A DNA stretch of 64,000 bases, taken from assembly GCA_017625405.1 (NCBI GenBank), contig JAGALB010000043.1:1-64000 (forward strand), read 5' to 3'. Position 1 is the stretch's first letter. Each line of letters starts with the position of its first letter. The stretch comes from Ruminiclostridium sp. Its GTDB lineage: Bacteria > Bacillota > Clostridia > Oscillospirales > Ruminococcaceae. The position numbers and the translations under genes are program-made. Below, piece by piece: positions 5,933 to 15,356 of this stretch. The notes below the pieces were generated by a model. The model had not been told where the DNA came from, searched no databases, and was given only the letters and a program-made list of their open reading frames with translations.

Positions 5933-7588
5933 TTACAAGCCCTCACGGCATTTTTTACCTCTGATACTTTTAAGAATTCCCATAAGCTCCTTTCCGTCAG
6001 CTATGTACAACAGCAGAATATATAGAATAAGACCTGCACCGCAGGACAGTATAACAGCAATAATCGGGTGCAGCTGAAGGCTCAGGGCGTTATACAGGAA
6101 AAAGGCTGTTATAGCACTTATACAGCCCGAAACAAGCATGGGAAAGGCTTCGCTTATCATCGAAATACGAAAACCGTATTTCTTTTTAATGACATGTGAT
6201 GAATAAAAAACGCAGAAAAGCTGGGAAATAGTGGTTGCCATAGCAGCACCGCTGATATTTACAGACGGAATCATAATAAGTGTCACGTTCAGTATGAATT
6301 TCACAAGCCCTGTGAGAAGGGTTATTTTTACAGGTGTCCTGAAATCTCCGTATCCCTGGAATATGCTCATCATTGCGCCTGCAAAGGCTGCAAATATGCC
6401 GCCTGTACTGAGTATCTGAAGAGGGATAATTCCCACAGTTGCTTCCAGTTCACGCACGGGATAAAGTATTTTCAGAACAGGCTCAGCCATTACCGCAACA
6501 AACAGGGAAATCGGCGCCGCAATCAGCATTGTGCCTTTCAGAATAAGTGATAATTCGTGTTTCACAGCAGTAAGGTTGTCGTTTTTATTAAGTTCAATTG
6601 TACATATAAGCTTGGGTTGTGAACATTTAGGAATAAGCATAGGTATGGTAGCAGTCAGCATATACACAGACATGATTATGCCCGAATAGCTTCCGTAAAG
6701 GAAATTTCCGGGGTCGCCCGACGCTGCCGTGCCGCTGAGTGTAACCATACCGCCTGCCAGCTGATCGGGGAAAAGGTGGTAAGAAAGATTTATGCAGTTT
6801 GAAATGGTCAGCAGATCGGTAAAAGAAATCAGATTTCCCAGTACAGCCCCTATTGCAACAGGCAGGGAAAGGGAGGCTATTCTGTTTATTCCCGTATATA
6901 TGTCGTTTTTGTCTGTGTTTATGCTTTTTGCTTTGTGTTTTCTGCTGTAAACAAGCATATACAGCATTCCGCAGAACTCGCTGAGTGTGATACCCAGTAT
7001 GGCGGCTGCGGCGGCATAGGGAAGTGCCTTTTCCTCGCTGCCCAGCTCATGCACAAAATAGTTGTATGAAATGTAAGCGAGTGCAATTCCTGCCGCAGCT
7101 TTGACGGCCGCTTCGATAATCTGTGAAACAGCCGTAGGAGCCATATCCGAAAGCCCTTCATAGTATCCTCTGTAAACAGCGGTAACCGAGCAGAAAAGCA
7201 CCGAAGGTGCAATTATAAGTATTGCGGGCAGTGCCTCAGGCGTATTTGCGATAAAATCCGCAAACGGCACTGCAACTATAAAAATAACCGCTGTCCCTGC
7301 AATTCCAACAGCTGTGGCGAGAATAAGCCCACAGCGGCGGAAACGGGCAATTTCCGAAAATTCACCCCTTGAGGCCTTCTGTGCCGTTATCTGGGTGATT
7401 ACCATAGGTATTCCCGAAGCGGTAAAGGCGAGAACAGGCGTAAAAATGCTGAAAGCGGTTGAAAAGTATCCCATTCCGTCGCCGCCGAGGATATTGCCCA
7501 GCGGTATTTTGAATACTGCACCGAGTATTTTTACGATAAACATTGATACAAACATTATAGCTGTGTTTTTCAGAAAGCTTTTACCCAA
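5933..7588 (-). CDS. MOP-family flippase, SpoVB/YabM type
   Basis: This is a polytopic membrane protein of about 14 helices in the MurJ/SpoVB (MVF/polysaccharide transport) superfamily, which flips lipid-linked cell-wall precursors. The N-terminus (KNTAIMFVSMFIVKILGAVF, then PLGNILGGDGMGYFSTA) and the ASGIPMVITQ segment are characteristic. The start is a TTG at 7588 with AGGAG upstream. As the first gene of the cluster ending at divIC, it corresponds to yabM of Bacillus. A role in spore cortex or general peptidoglycan precursor export is inferred from family and position; the two cannot be told apart here. Confidence 0.9.
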   Translation of the reverse strand: MGKSFLKNTAIMFVSMFIVKILGAVFKIPLGNILGGDGMGYFSTAFSIFTPVLAFTASGIPMVITQITAQKASRGEFSEIARFRRCGLILATAVGIAGTAVIFIVAVPFADFIANTPEALPAILIIAPSVLFCSVTAVYRGYYEGLSDMAPTAVSQIIEAAVKAAAGIALAYISYNYFVHELGSEEKALPYAAAAAILGITLSEFCGMLYMLVYSRKHKAKSINTDKNDIYTGINRIASLSLPVAIGAVLGNLISFTDLLTISNCINLSYHLFPDQLAGGMVTLSGTAASGDPGNFLYGSYSGIIMSVYMLTATIPMLIPKCSQPKLICTIELNKNDNLTAVKHELSLILKGTMLIAAPISLFVAVMAEPVLKILYPVRELEATVGIIPLQILSTGGIFAAFAGAMMSIFQGYGDFRTPVKITLLTGLVKFILNVTLIMIPSVNISGAAMATTISQLFCVFYSSHVIKKKYGFRISMISEAFPMLVSGCISAITAFFLYNALSLQLHPIIAVILSCGAGLILYILLLYIADGKELMGILKSIRGKKCREGL

Positions 7589-7696
7589 AACAATTCTCCT
7601 ATCTGTTTTTGTTCAATGTATATTTGTATTTGTCCGTTTTATGCCGTCGAAAATTCTGCTATATATAAATTTAATATGGTAATTGTCTGTTTTCTA

Positions 7697-7725
7697 TTGA
7701 CATATTTACATTTTTGCGGTAAAAT
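7697..7725 (+). promoter_or_regulatory. Promoter of the radical SAM gene
   Basis: TTGACA (7697-7702) and TAAAAT (7720-7725) are separated by 17 bp and lie 44 bp before the ATG of the radical SAM gene. Confidence 0.65.
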
Positions 7726-7769
7726 AAATAGGTATTTTAACAGAAAAAATTATTGAAAGGATAATAAAA

Positions 7770-9290
7770 ATGGCAGAACAGAAAAGATTACTTTTGATAT
7801 ATCCCGACTTTCTCGAAGAGGAGAAGTTCAACCGCAAGAAGTTGGGTAATTACAGCGAAGGACTTGCTTCCATTTCCGCTGTTTTAAAGCAGGGCGGACA
7901 TGATGTACAGCTTTATCATCAGCTTTACATGCCCGACAGAAAAGAATTCATCGAAAAGGTAAAGAGTTTTGAGCCTGATGCTATCGGCTTTTCCATGAGA
8001 ACCACCGCTGTTCCCTTTGTAACTGAAATGGCAGGCTGGCTTGATGATGAGCTTCCTGAAATTCCTGTTGGTGTGGGTGGTTACCACGCTATTCTCGTTC
8101 CTGAGGAATGCATCAAGATTGACGGTATTGATATGGTTATTGTGGGCGAGGGTGAATATCCCTGGCTTGATTATATGAATGATCTGCGTGATGGTGTAAA
8201 GAGAACAGACATCGAAAGCATTTTCTTCAAGACAGAAAACGGCGAAATCATCAAGAATCCCGTAAGACCCCTTATCGAGGATCTTGACACACTTCCTTTC
8301 CCTGATTTTGACCTGTTTGATTTTGAAAATCTTGACCGTTCCAAGAACTTTACCGCAATGGTAATGCTTTCCCGTGGCTGCCTTTTCAGCTGCACCTACT
8401 GCGGTAACTCCCAGTTCCGCAACATCTATCCCAATAAGCAGAAGTACTGCCGTTTCAGAAGTCCTGAAAAGGCTATTGAACTGCTGGAGCTTCTTCTCAA
8501 GAAGTATCCTTTCATCAAGTTCATTGAGTTCCGTGATGCTATCTTCAACATGTACAAGGAATGGTTCTATGAATTCATGCCTATGTATATCGAAAAAATT
8601 CACCTTCCTTTCAACTGCAACCTCCGTTTCGACGTGCTTGATGAAGAAATGGTAAAGATGCTCAAGGACGGCGGATGCTACATGATTGACATCGGTCTTG
8701 AAAACGGTAATGAGGAATTCCGTCGTAAGTACCTCCACAGAAACATGAAGAATGACCATATGATTCAGGTTTCCAAGTGGTTCAGAAAGTACAAGATTAC
8801 AGCGCTTACCTATAACATCGTTGGTTTACCCTATGAAACTCTCGAATTATCCCTTGAAACCGTCAAGCTTAACGCAAAGCTTGATGTTGACAAGGTTATT
8901 CCCAATATCTTCTATCCTTATCCTATGACAATTCTCGAAAGAACAGCCCGTGAAGGTGGCTTTATAGATGACAGTGTTGACCCTAACGACCCTGTTCAGC
9001 TGAGAATGCCCCAGTATCCCAAGTATGACATTCTTTACATGGCATATAACTTCAACAAGCTTGTAAAGAAGTACAAGGCTATTTACGCTCTTCCCGAAGA
9101 AAAGGCAAAGAAGAAGGAAGCTAAGCTGGATAAGAAGATTACTTCCAAGCACTATCCCAGAAAGCTTATCTACCAGATGGCGAAATTCAAGGAAGATACT
9201 TTTATTTTTGCAAAGAGAACACTGAAAAAGGTATCTCCCAAGCTCTTCATTTTCTTAAAGAACAAGACTATGAAGGAAGTAAAGCAATAA
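7770..9290 (+). CDS. B12-binding-domain radical SAM protein
   Basis: This is a 506-residue enzyme with an N-terminal cobalamin-binding-like Rossmann domain (about 5-140, including VGGYHAILVPEE and MVIVGEGEYP). A radical SAM TIM barrel follows, with Cys204, Cys208 and Cys211 in the CxxxCxxC motif for the 4Fe-4S cluster. This group includes methyltransferases and cyclases with diverse substrates, for example BchE- and HpnJ-like enzymes. The DxHxxG cobalamin motif is not evident, so B12 may not be bound. The C-terminus is Lys-rich and basic. The next genes are the shikimate enzymes, separated by a hairpin. Substrate unknown. Confidence 0.88.
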   Translation: MAEQKRLLLIYPDFLEEEKFNRKKLGNYSEGLASISAVLKQGGHDVQLYHQLYMPDRKEFIEKVKSFEPDAIGFSMRTTAVPFVTEMAGWLDDELPEIPVGVGGYHAILVPEECIKIDGIDMVIVGEGEYPWLDYMNDLRDGVKRTDIESIFFKTENGEIIKNPVRPLIEDLDTLPFPDFDLFDFENLDRSKNFTAMVMLSRGCLFSCTYCGNSQFRNIYPNKQKYCRFRSPEKAIELLELLLKKYPFIKFIEFRDAIFNMYKEWFYEFMPMYIEKIHLPFNCNLRFDVLDEEMVKMLKDGGCYMIDIGLENGNEEFRRKYLHRNMKNDHMIQVSKWFRKYKITALTYNIVGLPYETLELSLETVKLNAKLDVDKVIPNIFYPYPMTILERTAREGGFIDDSVDPNDPVQLRMPQYPKYDILYMAYNFNKLVKKYKAIYALPEEKAKKKEAKLDKKITSKHYPRKLIYQMAKFKEDTFIFAKRTLKKVSPKLFIFLKNKTMKEVKQ

Positions 9291-9296
9291 AAACAT

Positions 9297-9325
9297 ACGG
9301 GCTTGTACCTGTGGTACAAGCCCGT
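9297..9325. other. Perfect 12-bp stem-loop between the radical SAM gene and aroB
   Basis: ACGGGCTTGTAC (9297-9308) and GTACAAGCCCGT (9314-9325) form a perfect stem with a 5-base loop. Neither side has a T-run, so a simple intrinsic terminator is doubtful. It may stabilise mRNA ends, separate the radical SAM message from aroB, or act as part of an attenuator. The aroB ribosome site (GGAGTGA) follows about 20 bp later. Confidence 0.6.
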
Positions 9326-9354
9326 AAACACCAAAAAACAATGGAGTGATTTAA

Positions 9355-10404
9355 ATGACTAAAATCCGTGTTAATGCTTCAAAGCCATATGATGTGGTAA
9401 TCGGCAAAGGTCTTCTTTCTCAGGCAGGAAGCCTTGTTGCAGAAGCTGTAAAGGGTAGAAAAGCAGTTATAGTTACCGATGATATTGTAAACGGATTATA
9501 TGCTGAAAAGCTTATAAAATCCATGACAGATGCAGGATTTACTGTTGATATATTTGTATTTCCGAACGGCGAAGAAAGCAAGTGTCACAAGACTCTTATG
9601 GAGCTTTATGATTTCCTTGCTGAAAAGAATATAACCCGTTCTGATTTTCTTGTTGCTCTCGGCGGCGGTGTCGTAGGCGACCTTACAGGTTTTGCGGCGG
9701 CTACATATCTTCGTGGAATTGATTATGTTCAGATTCCCACAACGCTTTTAGCTCAGGTGGACAGCTCCGTAGGCGGAAAGACCGCCGTTGACATCGGAGC
9801 AGGCAAGAACCTTGTAGGTGCATTCAAGCAGCCCGATATAGTAATTGCGGATATTGACACACTCGATACGCTTACCGAAGAAATTTTCACCGATGGCATG
9901 GGTGAAGTTGTAAAGTACGGCATGATATGGTCAGAATCCCTTTTTGATCTTCTGAAAACAGGTAAAGTAAAGGAAAACCTTGAAAAAATCGTTGAGGAGT
10001 GTGTAGACATAAAGCGTCAGGTTGTTGAAACCGATGAATTTGATACAGGCCTTCGCATGATTCTGAATTTCGGTCATACTCTGGGTCACTCCATCGAAAA
10101 GTATTATAACTACCACGGTTTTTCTCACGGAAAAGCTGTTTCCGCAGGTATGTACCTCATCACGACCATAGGTGAAAAGGCAGGACTTATCAGCGGAAAT
10201 ATCAGCGATGAGCTTAAAGCATGCCTTGTTGCCAACAACATGCCTTTTGAATCCGGAACTCCGGCTGAAGCGCTTTTCAGCGGTGCGGTAAACGACAAGA
10301 AGCGTTTTTCCGACACAATCAGCATTATTCTCTGCCGTGAAATCGGAAAGGCTGATATTGTAAAAATGAATATCAATGATTTTAAGAATATGATAGAGGG
10401 TTAA
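9355..10404 (+). CDS. aroB: 3-dehydroquinate synthase
   Basis: AroB converts DAHP to 3-dehydroquinate, the second step of the shikimate pathway, using NAD and a divalent metal. The 349-residue length is usual. The NAD-binding GGGVVGDLTGFAAATYLRG, the VDSSVGGKTAVDIGAGKNLVG loop and the metal ligands E (GMGEVVKYG), H (NFGHTLGHS) and H (FSHGKAVSAGM) are all seen. aroA follows after 3 bp and aroC overlaps aroA, so the three form one operon. No other aro genes lie in the window. Confidence 0.97.
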   Translation: MTKIRVNASKPYDVVIGKGLLSQAGSLVAEAVKGRKAVIVTDDIVNGLYAEKLIKSMTDAGFTVDIFVFPNGEESKCHKTLMELYDFLAEKNITRSDFLVALGGGVVGDLTGFAAATYLRGIDYVQIPTTLLAQVDSSVGGKTAVDIGAGKNLVGAFKQPDIVIADIDTLDTLTEEIFTDGMGEVVKYGMIWSESLFDLLKTGKVKENLEKIVEECVDIKRQVVETDEFDTGLRMILNFGHTLGHSIEKYYNYHGFSHGKAVSAGMYLITTIGEKAGLISGNISDELKACLVANNMPFESGTPAEALFSGAVNDKKRFSDTISIILCREIGKADIVKMNINDFKNMIEG

Positions 10405-10407
10405 TCA

Positions 10408-11622
10408 ATGAATTTAAGGATTACACCAAAGCTTTTAGAGGGGGATATTACCGTTCCGCCCTCAAAAAGCATTTCCCATCGTGCACTTATTGCGGCAGCG
10501 CTTGCAGACGGTGAAAGCAGAATAACAAATGTACTTGACTGTGAGGATACCCGTGCCACCGAGGATGCCCTTACAGCTCTCGGTGCGGAGGTTTACCATG
10601 AAGGCGATGTAACAGTTGTAAAGGGAATAAAGAAGGCGGCGGAAAAAGCAGATATAAACTGCCGTGAAAGCGGTTCGACACTGCGTTTTATGATACCTAT
10701 TGCAGCGGCACTTGGCGCTGAAAGCACCTTCAGAGGTGAAGCAAATCTTCCCAACCGTCCCATAACACCCTATCTTGAAGAGCTGCCACGTCATGGGGTT
10801 GAATTTATTTCGGAAAAGATGCCCTATGTTTTAAGAGGAAAGCTTGACGGCGGAGATTTTCCTGTAACAGGCGATATTTCTTCTCAGTTTATCACAGGCT
10901 ATATGCTGGCGCTTCCTCTTACAGGCGAAAAATGTACAATCTCTCTTACTTCACAGCTTCAGTCCCGTCCTTATGCTATTCTCACCGCTGATGCAATGAA
11001 AAGCTTCGGTGTGGATGTGAAGATTGATGAGAACAGTTTTGAAATCCCTGCAAAAAGCAAATTCAGCTCCTGCGATTATACTGTTGAAGCGGATATGTCC
11101 CAGGCGGCATTCTTCTTAGTAGGTGATGCAATAGGCGGCAATATAAATCCTGTTAATCTTCGTTATGACAGCGTACAGGGTGACCGTGCAATCATTGATA
11201 TTGTAAAGCAGTTCAATGACAGCGGCGGACAGGCATTTGATGTAAATGCCGAGGATATTCCTGACCTTGTACCGATTCTGACTGTTCTTGCCTGTTTTGC
11301 AGAGGGCACGTCCCATATTACAGGCTGTGGCAGACTCCGTATAAAGGAAAGCGACCGTTTAGCGGCAATTTCCACAGAGCTTAACCGCCTCGGCGCAAAG
11401 GTTGAAGCAGGCGAAGATTATCTTACAATTCACGGCGTTGAATCGCTTCACGGCGGAGAATGCGAAACATACAGCGACCACAGGATAGCAATGTCGCTGG
11501 CAATAGCTTCTCAGCGCTGCACAGTAGCAGTTACGATAAAGGGTGCGGAATGTGTTTCAAAATCCTACCCGGCCTTCTTTGAAGATTTCAGAAAACTCGG
11601 AGGTGTTGCAGATGTCATCTGA
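10408..11622 (+). CDS. aroA: 5-enolpyruvylshikimate-3-phosphate synthase
   Basis: AroA joins PEP to shikimate-3-phosphate in the sixth step of the shikimate pathway. The 404-residue protein has the two-domain fold with PPSKSISHRALIAAALADG at the N-terminus, the ESGSTLRFMIP loop, NLPNRPITP with the Arg of the PEP site, and the C-terminal RIKESDRLAAI and SDHRIAMSLAIA motifs. Residues around the PEP pocket could not be classed reliably as class I or II. It lies between aroB and aroC in one operon. Confidence 0.96.
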   Translation: MNLRITPKLLEGDITVPPSKSISHRALIAAALADGESRITNVLDCEDTRATEDALTALGAEVYHEGDVTVVKGIKKAAEKADINCRESGSTLRFMIPIAAALGAESTFRGEANLPNRPITPYLEELPRHGVEFISEKMPYVLRGKLDGGDFPVTGDISSQFITGYMLALPLTGEKCTISLTSQLQSRPYAILTADAMKSFGVDVKIDENSFEIPAKSKFSSCDYTVEADMSQAAFFLVGDAIGGNINPVNLRYDSVQGDRAIIDIVKQFNDSGGQAFDVNAEDIPDLVPILTVLACFAEGTSHITGCGRLRIKESDRLAAISTELNRLGAKVEAGEDYLTIHGVESLHGGECETYSDHRIAMSLAIASQRCTVAVTIKGAECVSKSYPAFFEDFRKLGGVADVI

Positions 11623-12688
11623 TTTACATTTCGGAAATTTATCCGTTTCAATATTCGGTGAATCTCACGGAAAGGGAATAGGTGTTGTTATACAGGGCCT
11701 TCCCGGCGGATGTGAAATTGATTTTGAAAAGGTGCTTGACTTTATGGCAAGACGTGCACCTAAAAAGGACGGAATAAGCACCCGCAGAAATGAAAAGGAT
11801 TATCCCGAAATAATGTCGGGTTATCTGAACGGCAAGACAACAGGCACTCCTTTAGCTGCCGTAATTATGAATACTGACCAGCATTCTGCGGATTATAACA
11901 ATATTTCCGCTGTTGCACGTCCCGGTCATGCAGACTATACAGGCTATGAACGCTATAACGGCGCAAATGATATAAGAGGCGGCGGACACTTTTCAGGCAG
12001 AATTACAGCTCCCCTTGTTTTCGCAGGTGCGGTATGCGCTCAGATTCTGGAGCAGAAGGGTATTTCCTGCGGTGCGCACATTCTCAGCATCGGCAATGTA
12101 TGGGATAACCGTTTTGACAGCGTAAATATCAGCAAGGAATTTCTTGATGAAATCAAGGCGAAGGATTTTCCTGTCATAGATTCCGAAACTGAGTTTCTTA
12201 TGAAGCAGGAGGTTGCGGACGCAAGCGGCAGGCTTGATTCCATCGGCGGGCGCATTGAATGTGCCGTTGTGGGTATGCCCGCAGGTGTCGGCTCGCCCAT
12301 GTTTGACGGAATTGAAAACAGAATTTCACAGGCTGTTTTCGGTATTCCTGCGGTAAAGGGCATTGAATTCGGCAGGGGCTTCGGTTTTGCGGATATGTGC
12401 GGTTCTGAGGCTAACGATCCGTTTACAACAGACGGCAAAACTATAAAAACCACAACCAACAATAACGGCGGTATTTTAGGCGGTATAACAAATGGCATGC
12501 CCATAGTGTTCACAGCGGCAATAAAGCCCACCCCGTCAATTGCACAGCCTCAGCAGACGGTAGATTATATAAAAATGGAGAATACCGTTCTGGAAATCAA
12601 GGGCAGGCATGACGCTTGTATAGTGCCTCGTGCTGTGCCTGTGGTTGAAGCGGCAGCAAATATTGCACTGCTGTCATTTTTGGTATGA
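11612..12688 (+). CDS. aroC: Chorismate synthase
   Basis: AroC makes chorismate from EPSP with reduced FMN, the last step before aromatic amino acids and folate. I place the start at ATG 11612, which overlaps the aroA end by 11 bp and has GGAGGTG 6 bp upstream. The 358-residue protein begins MSSDLHFGNLSVSIFGESHG, which is the family signature; an upstream in-frame ATG at 11543 only adds aroA-overlapping sequence. ARPGHADYTGYERY and GGGHFSGRITAPLV are also typical. The C-terminal RHDACIVPRAVPVVEA motif is complete. Confidence 0.97.
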   Translation: MSSDLHFGNLSVSIFGESHGKGIGVVIQGLPGGCEIDFEKVLDFMARRAPKKDGISTRRNEKDYPEIMSGYLNGKTTGTPLAAVIMNTDQHSADYNNISAVARPGHADYTGYERYNGANDIRGGGHFSGRITAPLVFAGAVCAQILEQKGISCGAHILSIGNVWDNRFDSVNISKEFLDEIKAKDFPVIDSETEFLMKQEVADASGRLDSIGGRIECAVVGMPAGVGSPMFDGIENRISQAVFGIPAVKGIEFGRGFGFADMCGSEANDPFTTDGKTIKTTTNNNGGILGGITNGMPIVFTAAIKPTPSIAQPQQTVDYIKMENTVLEIKGRHDACIVPRAVPVVEAAANIALLSFLV

Positions 12689-12698
12689 AAGGATTAGT

Positions 12699-13265
12699 AT
12701 GATTCCACAGATTCAGGTAGATAACAGCTTTGATATATGCGTTTATTTCTGCTTTATGCTTAAGGAATTCGGCGATATTTCCGACAGCATCATAAGCGAA
12801 ATTGTGCTTTCTCTTGAAAGCGTCAATTATTTTGAGCTTATGACCGAAGTGGGGAAAATGGAGAAGAAGCAGCTTATTTCAGTCCGTAACGATAAGGATA
12901 AGGGCGAAAATGTATATTCTCTTCTTCCCGACGGTGAAACTCTCGCAAAGGAATTTCTGCTGCACATCCCTCTTTCAATCCGTGAAAAGACCATTGAACT
13001 GGGTAATGATGTGCTGAAGCGCATAGAGCGTGAAAAATCAATCAAATGCTTTGTAAATTATGATTATAAAAGAAAGCGCTACGACCTGTGCGTTCAGTTT
13101 CTGAACGAGGTCAGCGGCGAGATAATTCTTGATATGAAGGTTTTTGCTCCCGACGAGGAAAAGGCAAAGGAAATGAAGGAACGCTTCCTCTCCCGACCCT
13201 CAAGAGTTATCACAAGAACAATGAATATGTTCCTGAAGGACGATTATTTCATGTACGACGATTAA
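12699..13265 (+). CDS. DUF4364 family protein
   Basis: This is a 188-residue protein of a family known mainly from Clostridia, often called a winged-helix-like regulator; its function is not established. The N-terminus MIPQIQVDNSFDICVYFCFM and the helical DISDSIISEIVLSLESVNYFELM stretch are recognised. The start at ATG 12699 follows AAAGGA, ten bases after the aroC stop. It appears co-transcribed with aroBAC and the next membrane gene. An in-frame extension back to 12630 would overlap aroC and has no ribosome site. Confidence 0.8.
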   Translation: MIPQIQVDNSFDICVYFCFMLKEFGDISDSIISEIVLSLESVNYFELMTEVGKMEKKQLISVRNDKDKGENVYSLLPDGETLAKEFLLHIPLSIREKTIELGNDVLKRIEREKSIKCFVNYDYKRKRYDLCVQFLNEVSGEIILDMKVFAPDEEKAKEMKERFLSRPSRVITRTMNMFLKDDYFMYDD

Positions 13266-13282
13266 GATATAAAGAGGAAATT

Positions 13283-13756
13283 ATGAAGAAATCTGCATCA
13301 AAGATTATTGCGAGTGCGCTGCTTGCCCCTGCGGTTATGCTCGTTATTCTGTTTATAACCGCGATTGTTGAAATAGCCTTTCAAGGTGATATGATAGCAT
13401 GGTTTTTTGAAATTTTTATTTGCATCTGCACTGTACCCATGCTTCTGGTATTTGAATACAAGAAAAAATCAGGTGAGCTTGCTCTTGCCTGTAATGGTGC
13501 GTATTTTATTTCAGCCGTAGTTATGGCAGTTCCTGTTTATATGGCTGTAATGCTGTATCTCGAATACGGATATGATGTTTTAAATCCCTGGTCAAAGGGT
13601 CAGTTCTTATCAGGCATCCAGTGGCTTTTATATCTGTTTACCGTTTACGCTCAGGTAGTCCTGCACCTTGTAATCCGCATTATAATCGCCATAGTTACAA
13701 GAATACGGGCAGAACGAAAGATAGCAGACAAGGAGAAATACGGTAATGAAGAATGA
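13283..13756 (+). CDS. Hypothetical four-helix membrane protein
   Basis: The 157-residue protein is strongly hydrophobic with about four membrane helices (near residues 8-30, 36-54, 68-92 and 115-140). It ends in a charged tail (RIRAERKIADKEKYGNEE). No family is recognised. It is preceded by AGAGGAAATT before ATG 13283 and overlaps the next gene by 11 bp, so it is translated in an operon with the acetyltransferase that follows. Confidence 0.65.
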   Translation: MKKSASKIIASALLAPAVMLVILFITAIVEIAFQGDMIAWFFEIFICICTVPMLLVFEYKKKSGELALACNGAYFISAVVMAVPVYMAVMLYLEYGYDVLNPWSKGQFLSGIQWLLYLFTVYAQVVLHLVIRIIIAIVTRIRAERKIADKEKYGNEE

Positions 13757-14477
13757 ACTTTTTAAGCTTCTTTCCCTTGAATTCAACTGCAAACCCGAGG
13801 ATTTCACAAAATCAGAAAATATCCTCACCGTTTCGGCAATCAACGAGGGCAGAAGAGTTTACAGCCCCGAAAAATATTTCTTCCATATGGTTACAACAGG
13901 CAGAAATGCGGTAGTTACTGCAGACGAATGCCTGCATCCCTTTTTGTCGGAATACATAAAAAGCAGGGAAGGACATATGCTTTTTGAACTGCCCAACCTT
14001 ATGCCTCTTGAAAAGGAGCTTAACAAGCACGGCCGTACTTTAAGCCAGACTCATCATATGTTCCTGCCTGAAAAAAGAGTTGAGCCTGAGCGTGATTATC
14101 CTGTGAAATGGTTTTATGACGATGAGATAACGCAGTTCTACGGCGATGAGCGTTTTCCTAATGCTATATGTGATGAATTCAAGCCTGAACGCCCTGACAG
14201 AATAGTTGTAATCGCCTGTGACGGTGACAGAATTATGGGAATGGCAGGCTGCTCCGAGGATGCAAAAGGCTGGCAGCAGATAGGAATTGATGTGATGCCC
14301 GAATACCGTTCAATGGGTGTCGGCACATATCTTGTAACGCTTCTGAAAAACAAAATTACTGAAAACGGCGATATACCGTTCTACGGTACAAGCCTGTCAA
14401 ATTATCATTCCTGGAATATAGCCCTCAACAGCGGTTTTCGCCCTGCCTGGGTGGAAATAGGGGATAAAAAAGCCTGA
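13746..14477 (+). CDS. GNAT-family N-acetyltransferase (two-part)
   Basis: The 243-residue protein has an N-terminal region of about 120 residues without a recognised domain and a C-terminal GNAT domain. The acetyl-CoA loop is seen as PEYRSMGVGTYLVTLLKNK, followed by the YGTSLSNYHSWNIALNSGFRPAW segment typical of the fold's last part. The substrate is unknown. It overlaps the preceding membrane-protein gene and is the last gene before a strong terminator. Confidence 0.85.
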   Translation: MKNELFKLLSLEFNCKPEDFTKSENILTVSAINEGRRVYSPEKYFFHMVTTGRNAVVTADECLHPFLSEYIKSREGHMLFELPNLMPLEKELNKHGRTLSQTHHMFLPEKRVEPERDYPVKWFYDDEITQFYGDERFPNAICDEFKPERPDRIVVIACDGDRIMGMAGCSEDAKGWQQIGIDVMPEYRSMGVGTYLVTLLKNKITENGDIPFYGTSLSNYHSWNIALNSGFRPAWVEIGDKKA

Positions 14478-14498
14478 GAGCATTGCTCTCAGGCTTTT
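14467..14498. terminator. Bidirectional terminator
   Basis: AAAAGCCTGAGAG / CTCTCAGGCTTTT with T-runs on both strands lies between two convergent genes. Confidence 0.85.
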
Positions 14499-14501
14499 GT
14501 G

Positions 14502-14966
14502 CTATATACAGTATAATGACTGCGGTGCATGCTTTGTACTTCCGTTATATTCTTTACGCTGTAATCCCTGTTCGGACAAAACAGCACTTTCGATAAGTTT
14601 CTTTGTAAGGTCGGGTACATCATCTCTGGTAAGCGCTTCGTTCACGCCAAGCCATATAACCTCACTGTTTTCATCACCGTCAGATTTTTCTTCTCCCGAA
14701 ATGTATTCAGCTCTGAAAGCAACATACCAGTCGTGCATATTGAAGCGTATGCCGATGATATCTTTCGGCTCAATGACGACATTGGTTTCCTCCATATATT
14801 CACGCTTTACGGCGTCTTGAGGCGTTTCGCCGAAATTGACATAGCCGCCCGGAATTATCAGCATACCATTGCCGCCGCCGTATGTATGGCGTGCAAGCAG
14901 AACTTTATTATCTTTTATAACAACGGCAGTAACGCTCTGACCGTAATTTGTGTTTTCATTTGTCAC
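14502..14966 (-). CDS. Nudix hydrolase
   Basis: Nudix enzymes hydrolyse nucleoside diphosphates linked to another moiety. The 154-residue protein carries a Nudix box, GYVNFGETPQDAVKREYMEE, with the two key glutamates. The usual Gly after the EE pair is replaced by Asn (EETNV), a common variation. Flanking strands (VTAVVIKDNKVLLARHTY and VIWLGVNEAL) fit the fold. The substrate cannot be predicted. It stands alone with its own terminator. Confidence 0.9.
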   Translation of the reverse strand: MTNENTNYGQSVTAVVIKDNKVLLARHTYGGGNGMLIIPGGYVNFGETPQDAVKREYMEETNVVIEPKDIIGIRFNMHDWYVAFRAEYISGEEKSDGDENSEVIWLGVNEALTRDDVPDLTKKLIESAVLSEQGLQRKEYNGSTKHAPQSLYCI

Positions 14967-14984
14967 AATTTTATTTCCTTTAAG

Positions 14985-15293
14985 TTAATTAAAAAATTTA
15001 ATTATAGATATGACGGCAAGAGTGATGGGGATAAGGCAGATAATTATAAGTAAGAAGAAAAGAAATACATTTTGTTTGGCAGTGATTTTGGATATGTTTG
15101 TGTTAACAACACTATTCTTTTCATCAATGGTTATTTTTATGTTATCTCCTATCTCGCTTGAACTACCTGCGGATTCCATGCTTGACACTTGAATGATTTT
15201 ATCGTCATTTTTATACTCCAATATATATTGTTGGGTTTTGCTTTTTCCATCCCAGATTATATTAATTACCTTCGCATCAAATGTTTTTTTCAT
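14985..15293 (-). CDS. Small membrane protein, DUF3592-like
   Basis: The true start is ATG 15293, after GGGAGAAG, giving 102 residues. A beta-rich N-terminal part (MKKTFDAKVINIIWDG, then YILEYKNDDKIIQVSSM) leads to one strong C-terminal membrane helix (VFLFFLLIIICLIPITLAVI). This arrangement resembles DUF3592 proteins, but the match is by appearance only. The longer in-frame extension upstream runs into the non-coding repeat array and should be ignored. Confidence 0.65.
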   Translation of the reverse strand: MKKTFDAKVINIIWDGKSKTQQYILEYKNDDKIIQVSSMESAGSSSEIGDNIKITIDEKNSVVNTNISKITAKQNVFLFFLLIIICLIPITLAVISIIKFFN

Positions 15294-15356
15294 AATACTT
15301 CTCCCACAGTTCGGTTTTAAAGTGATTATAGCATATTGTTGAAAAAAAGTCAAAAA

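Noticed and set aside
7884..8759. 291-residue open frame on the minus strand inside the radical SAM gene
   Set aside because: It is a shadow of a well-supported gene with catalytic Cys motifs and has no family features.
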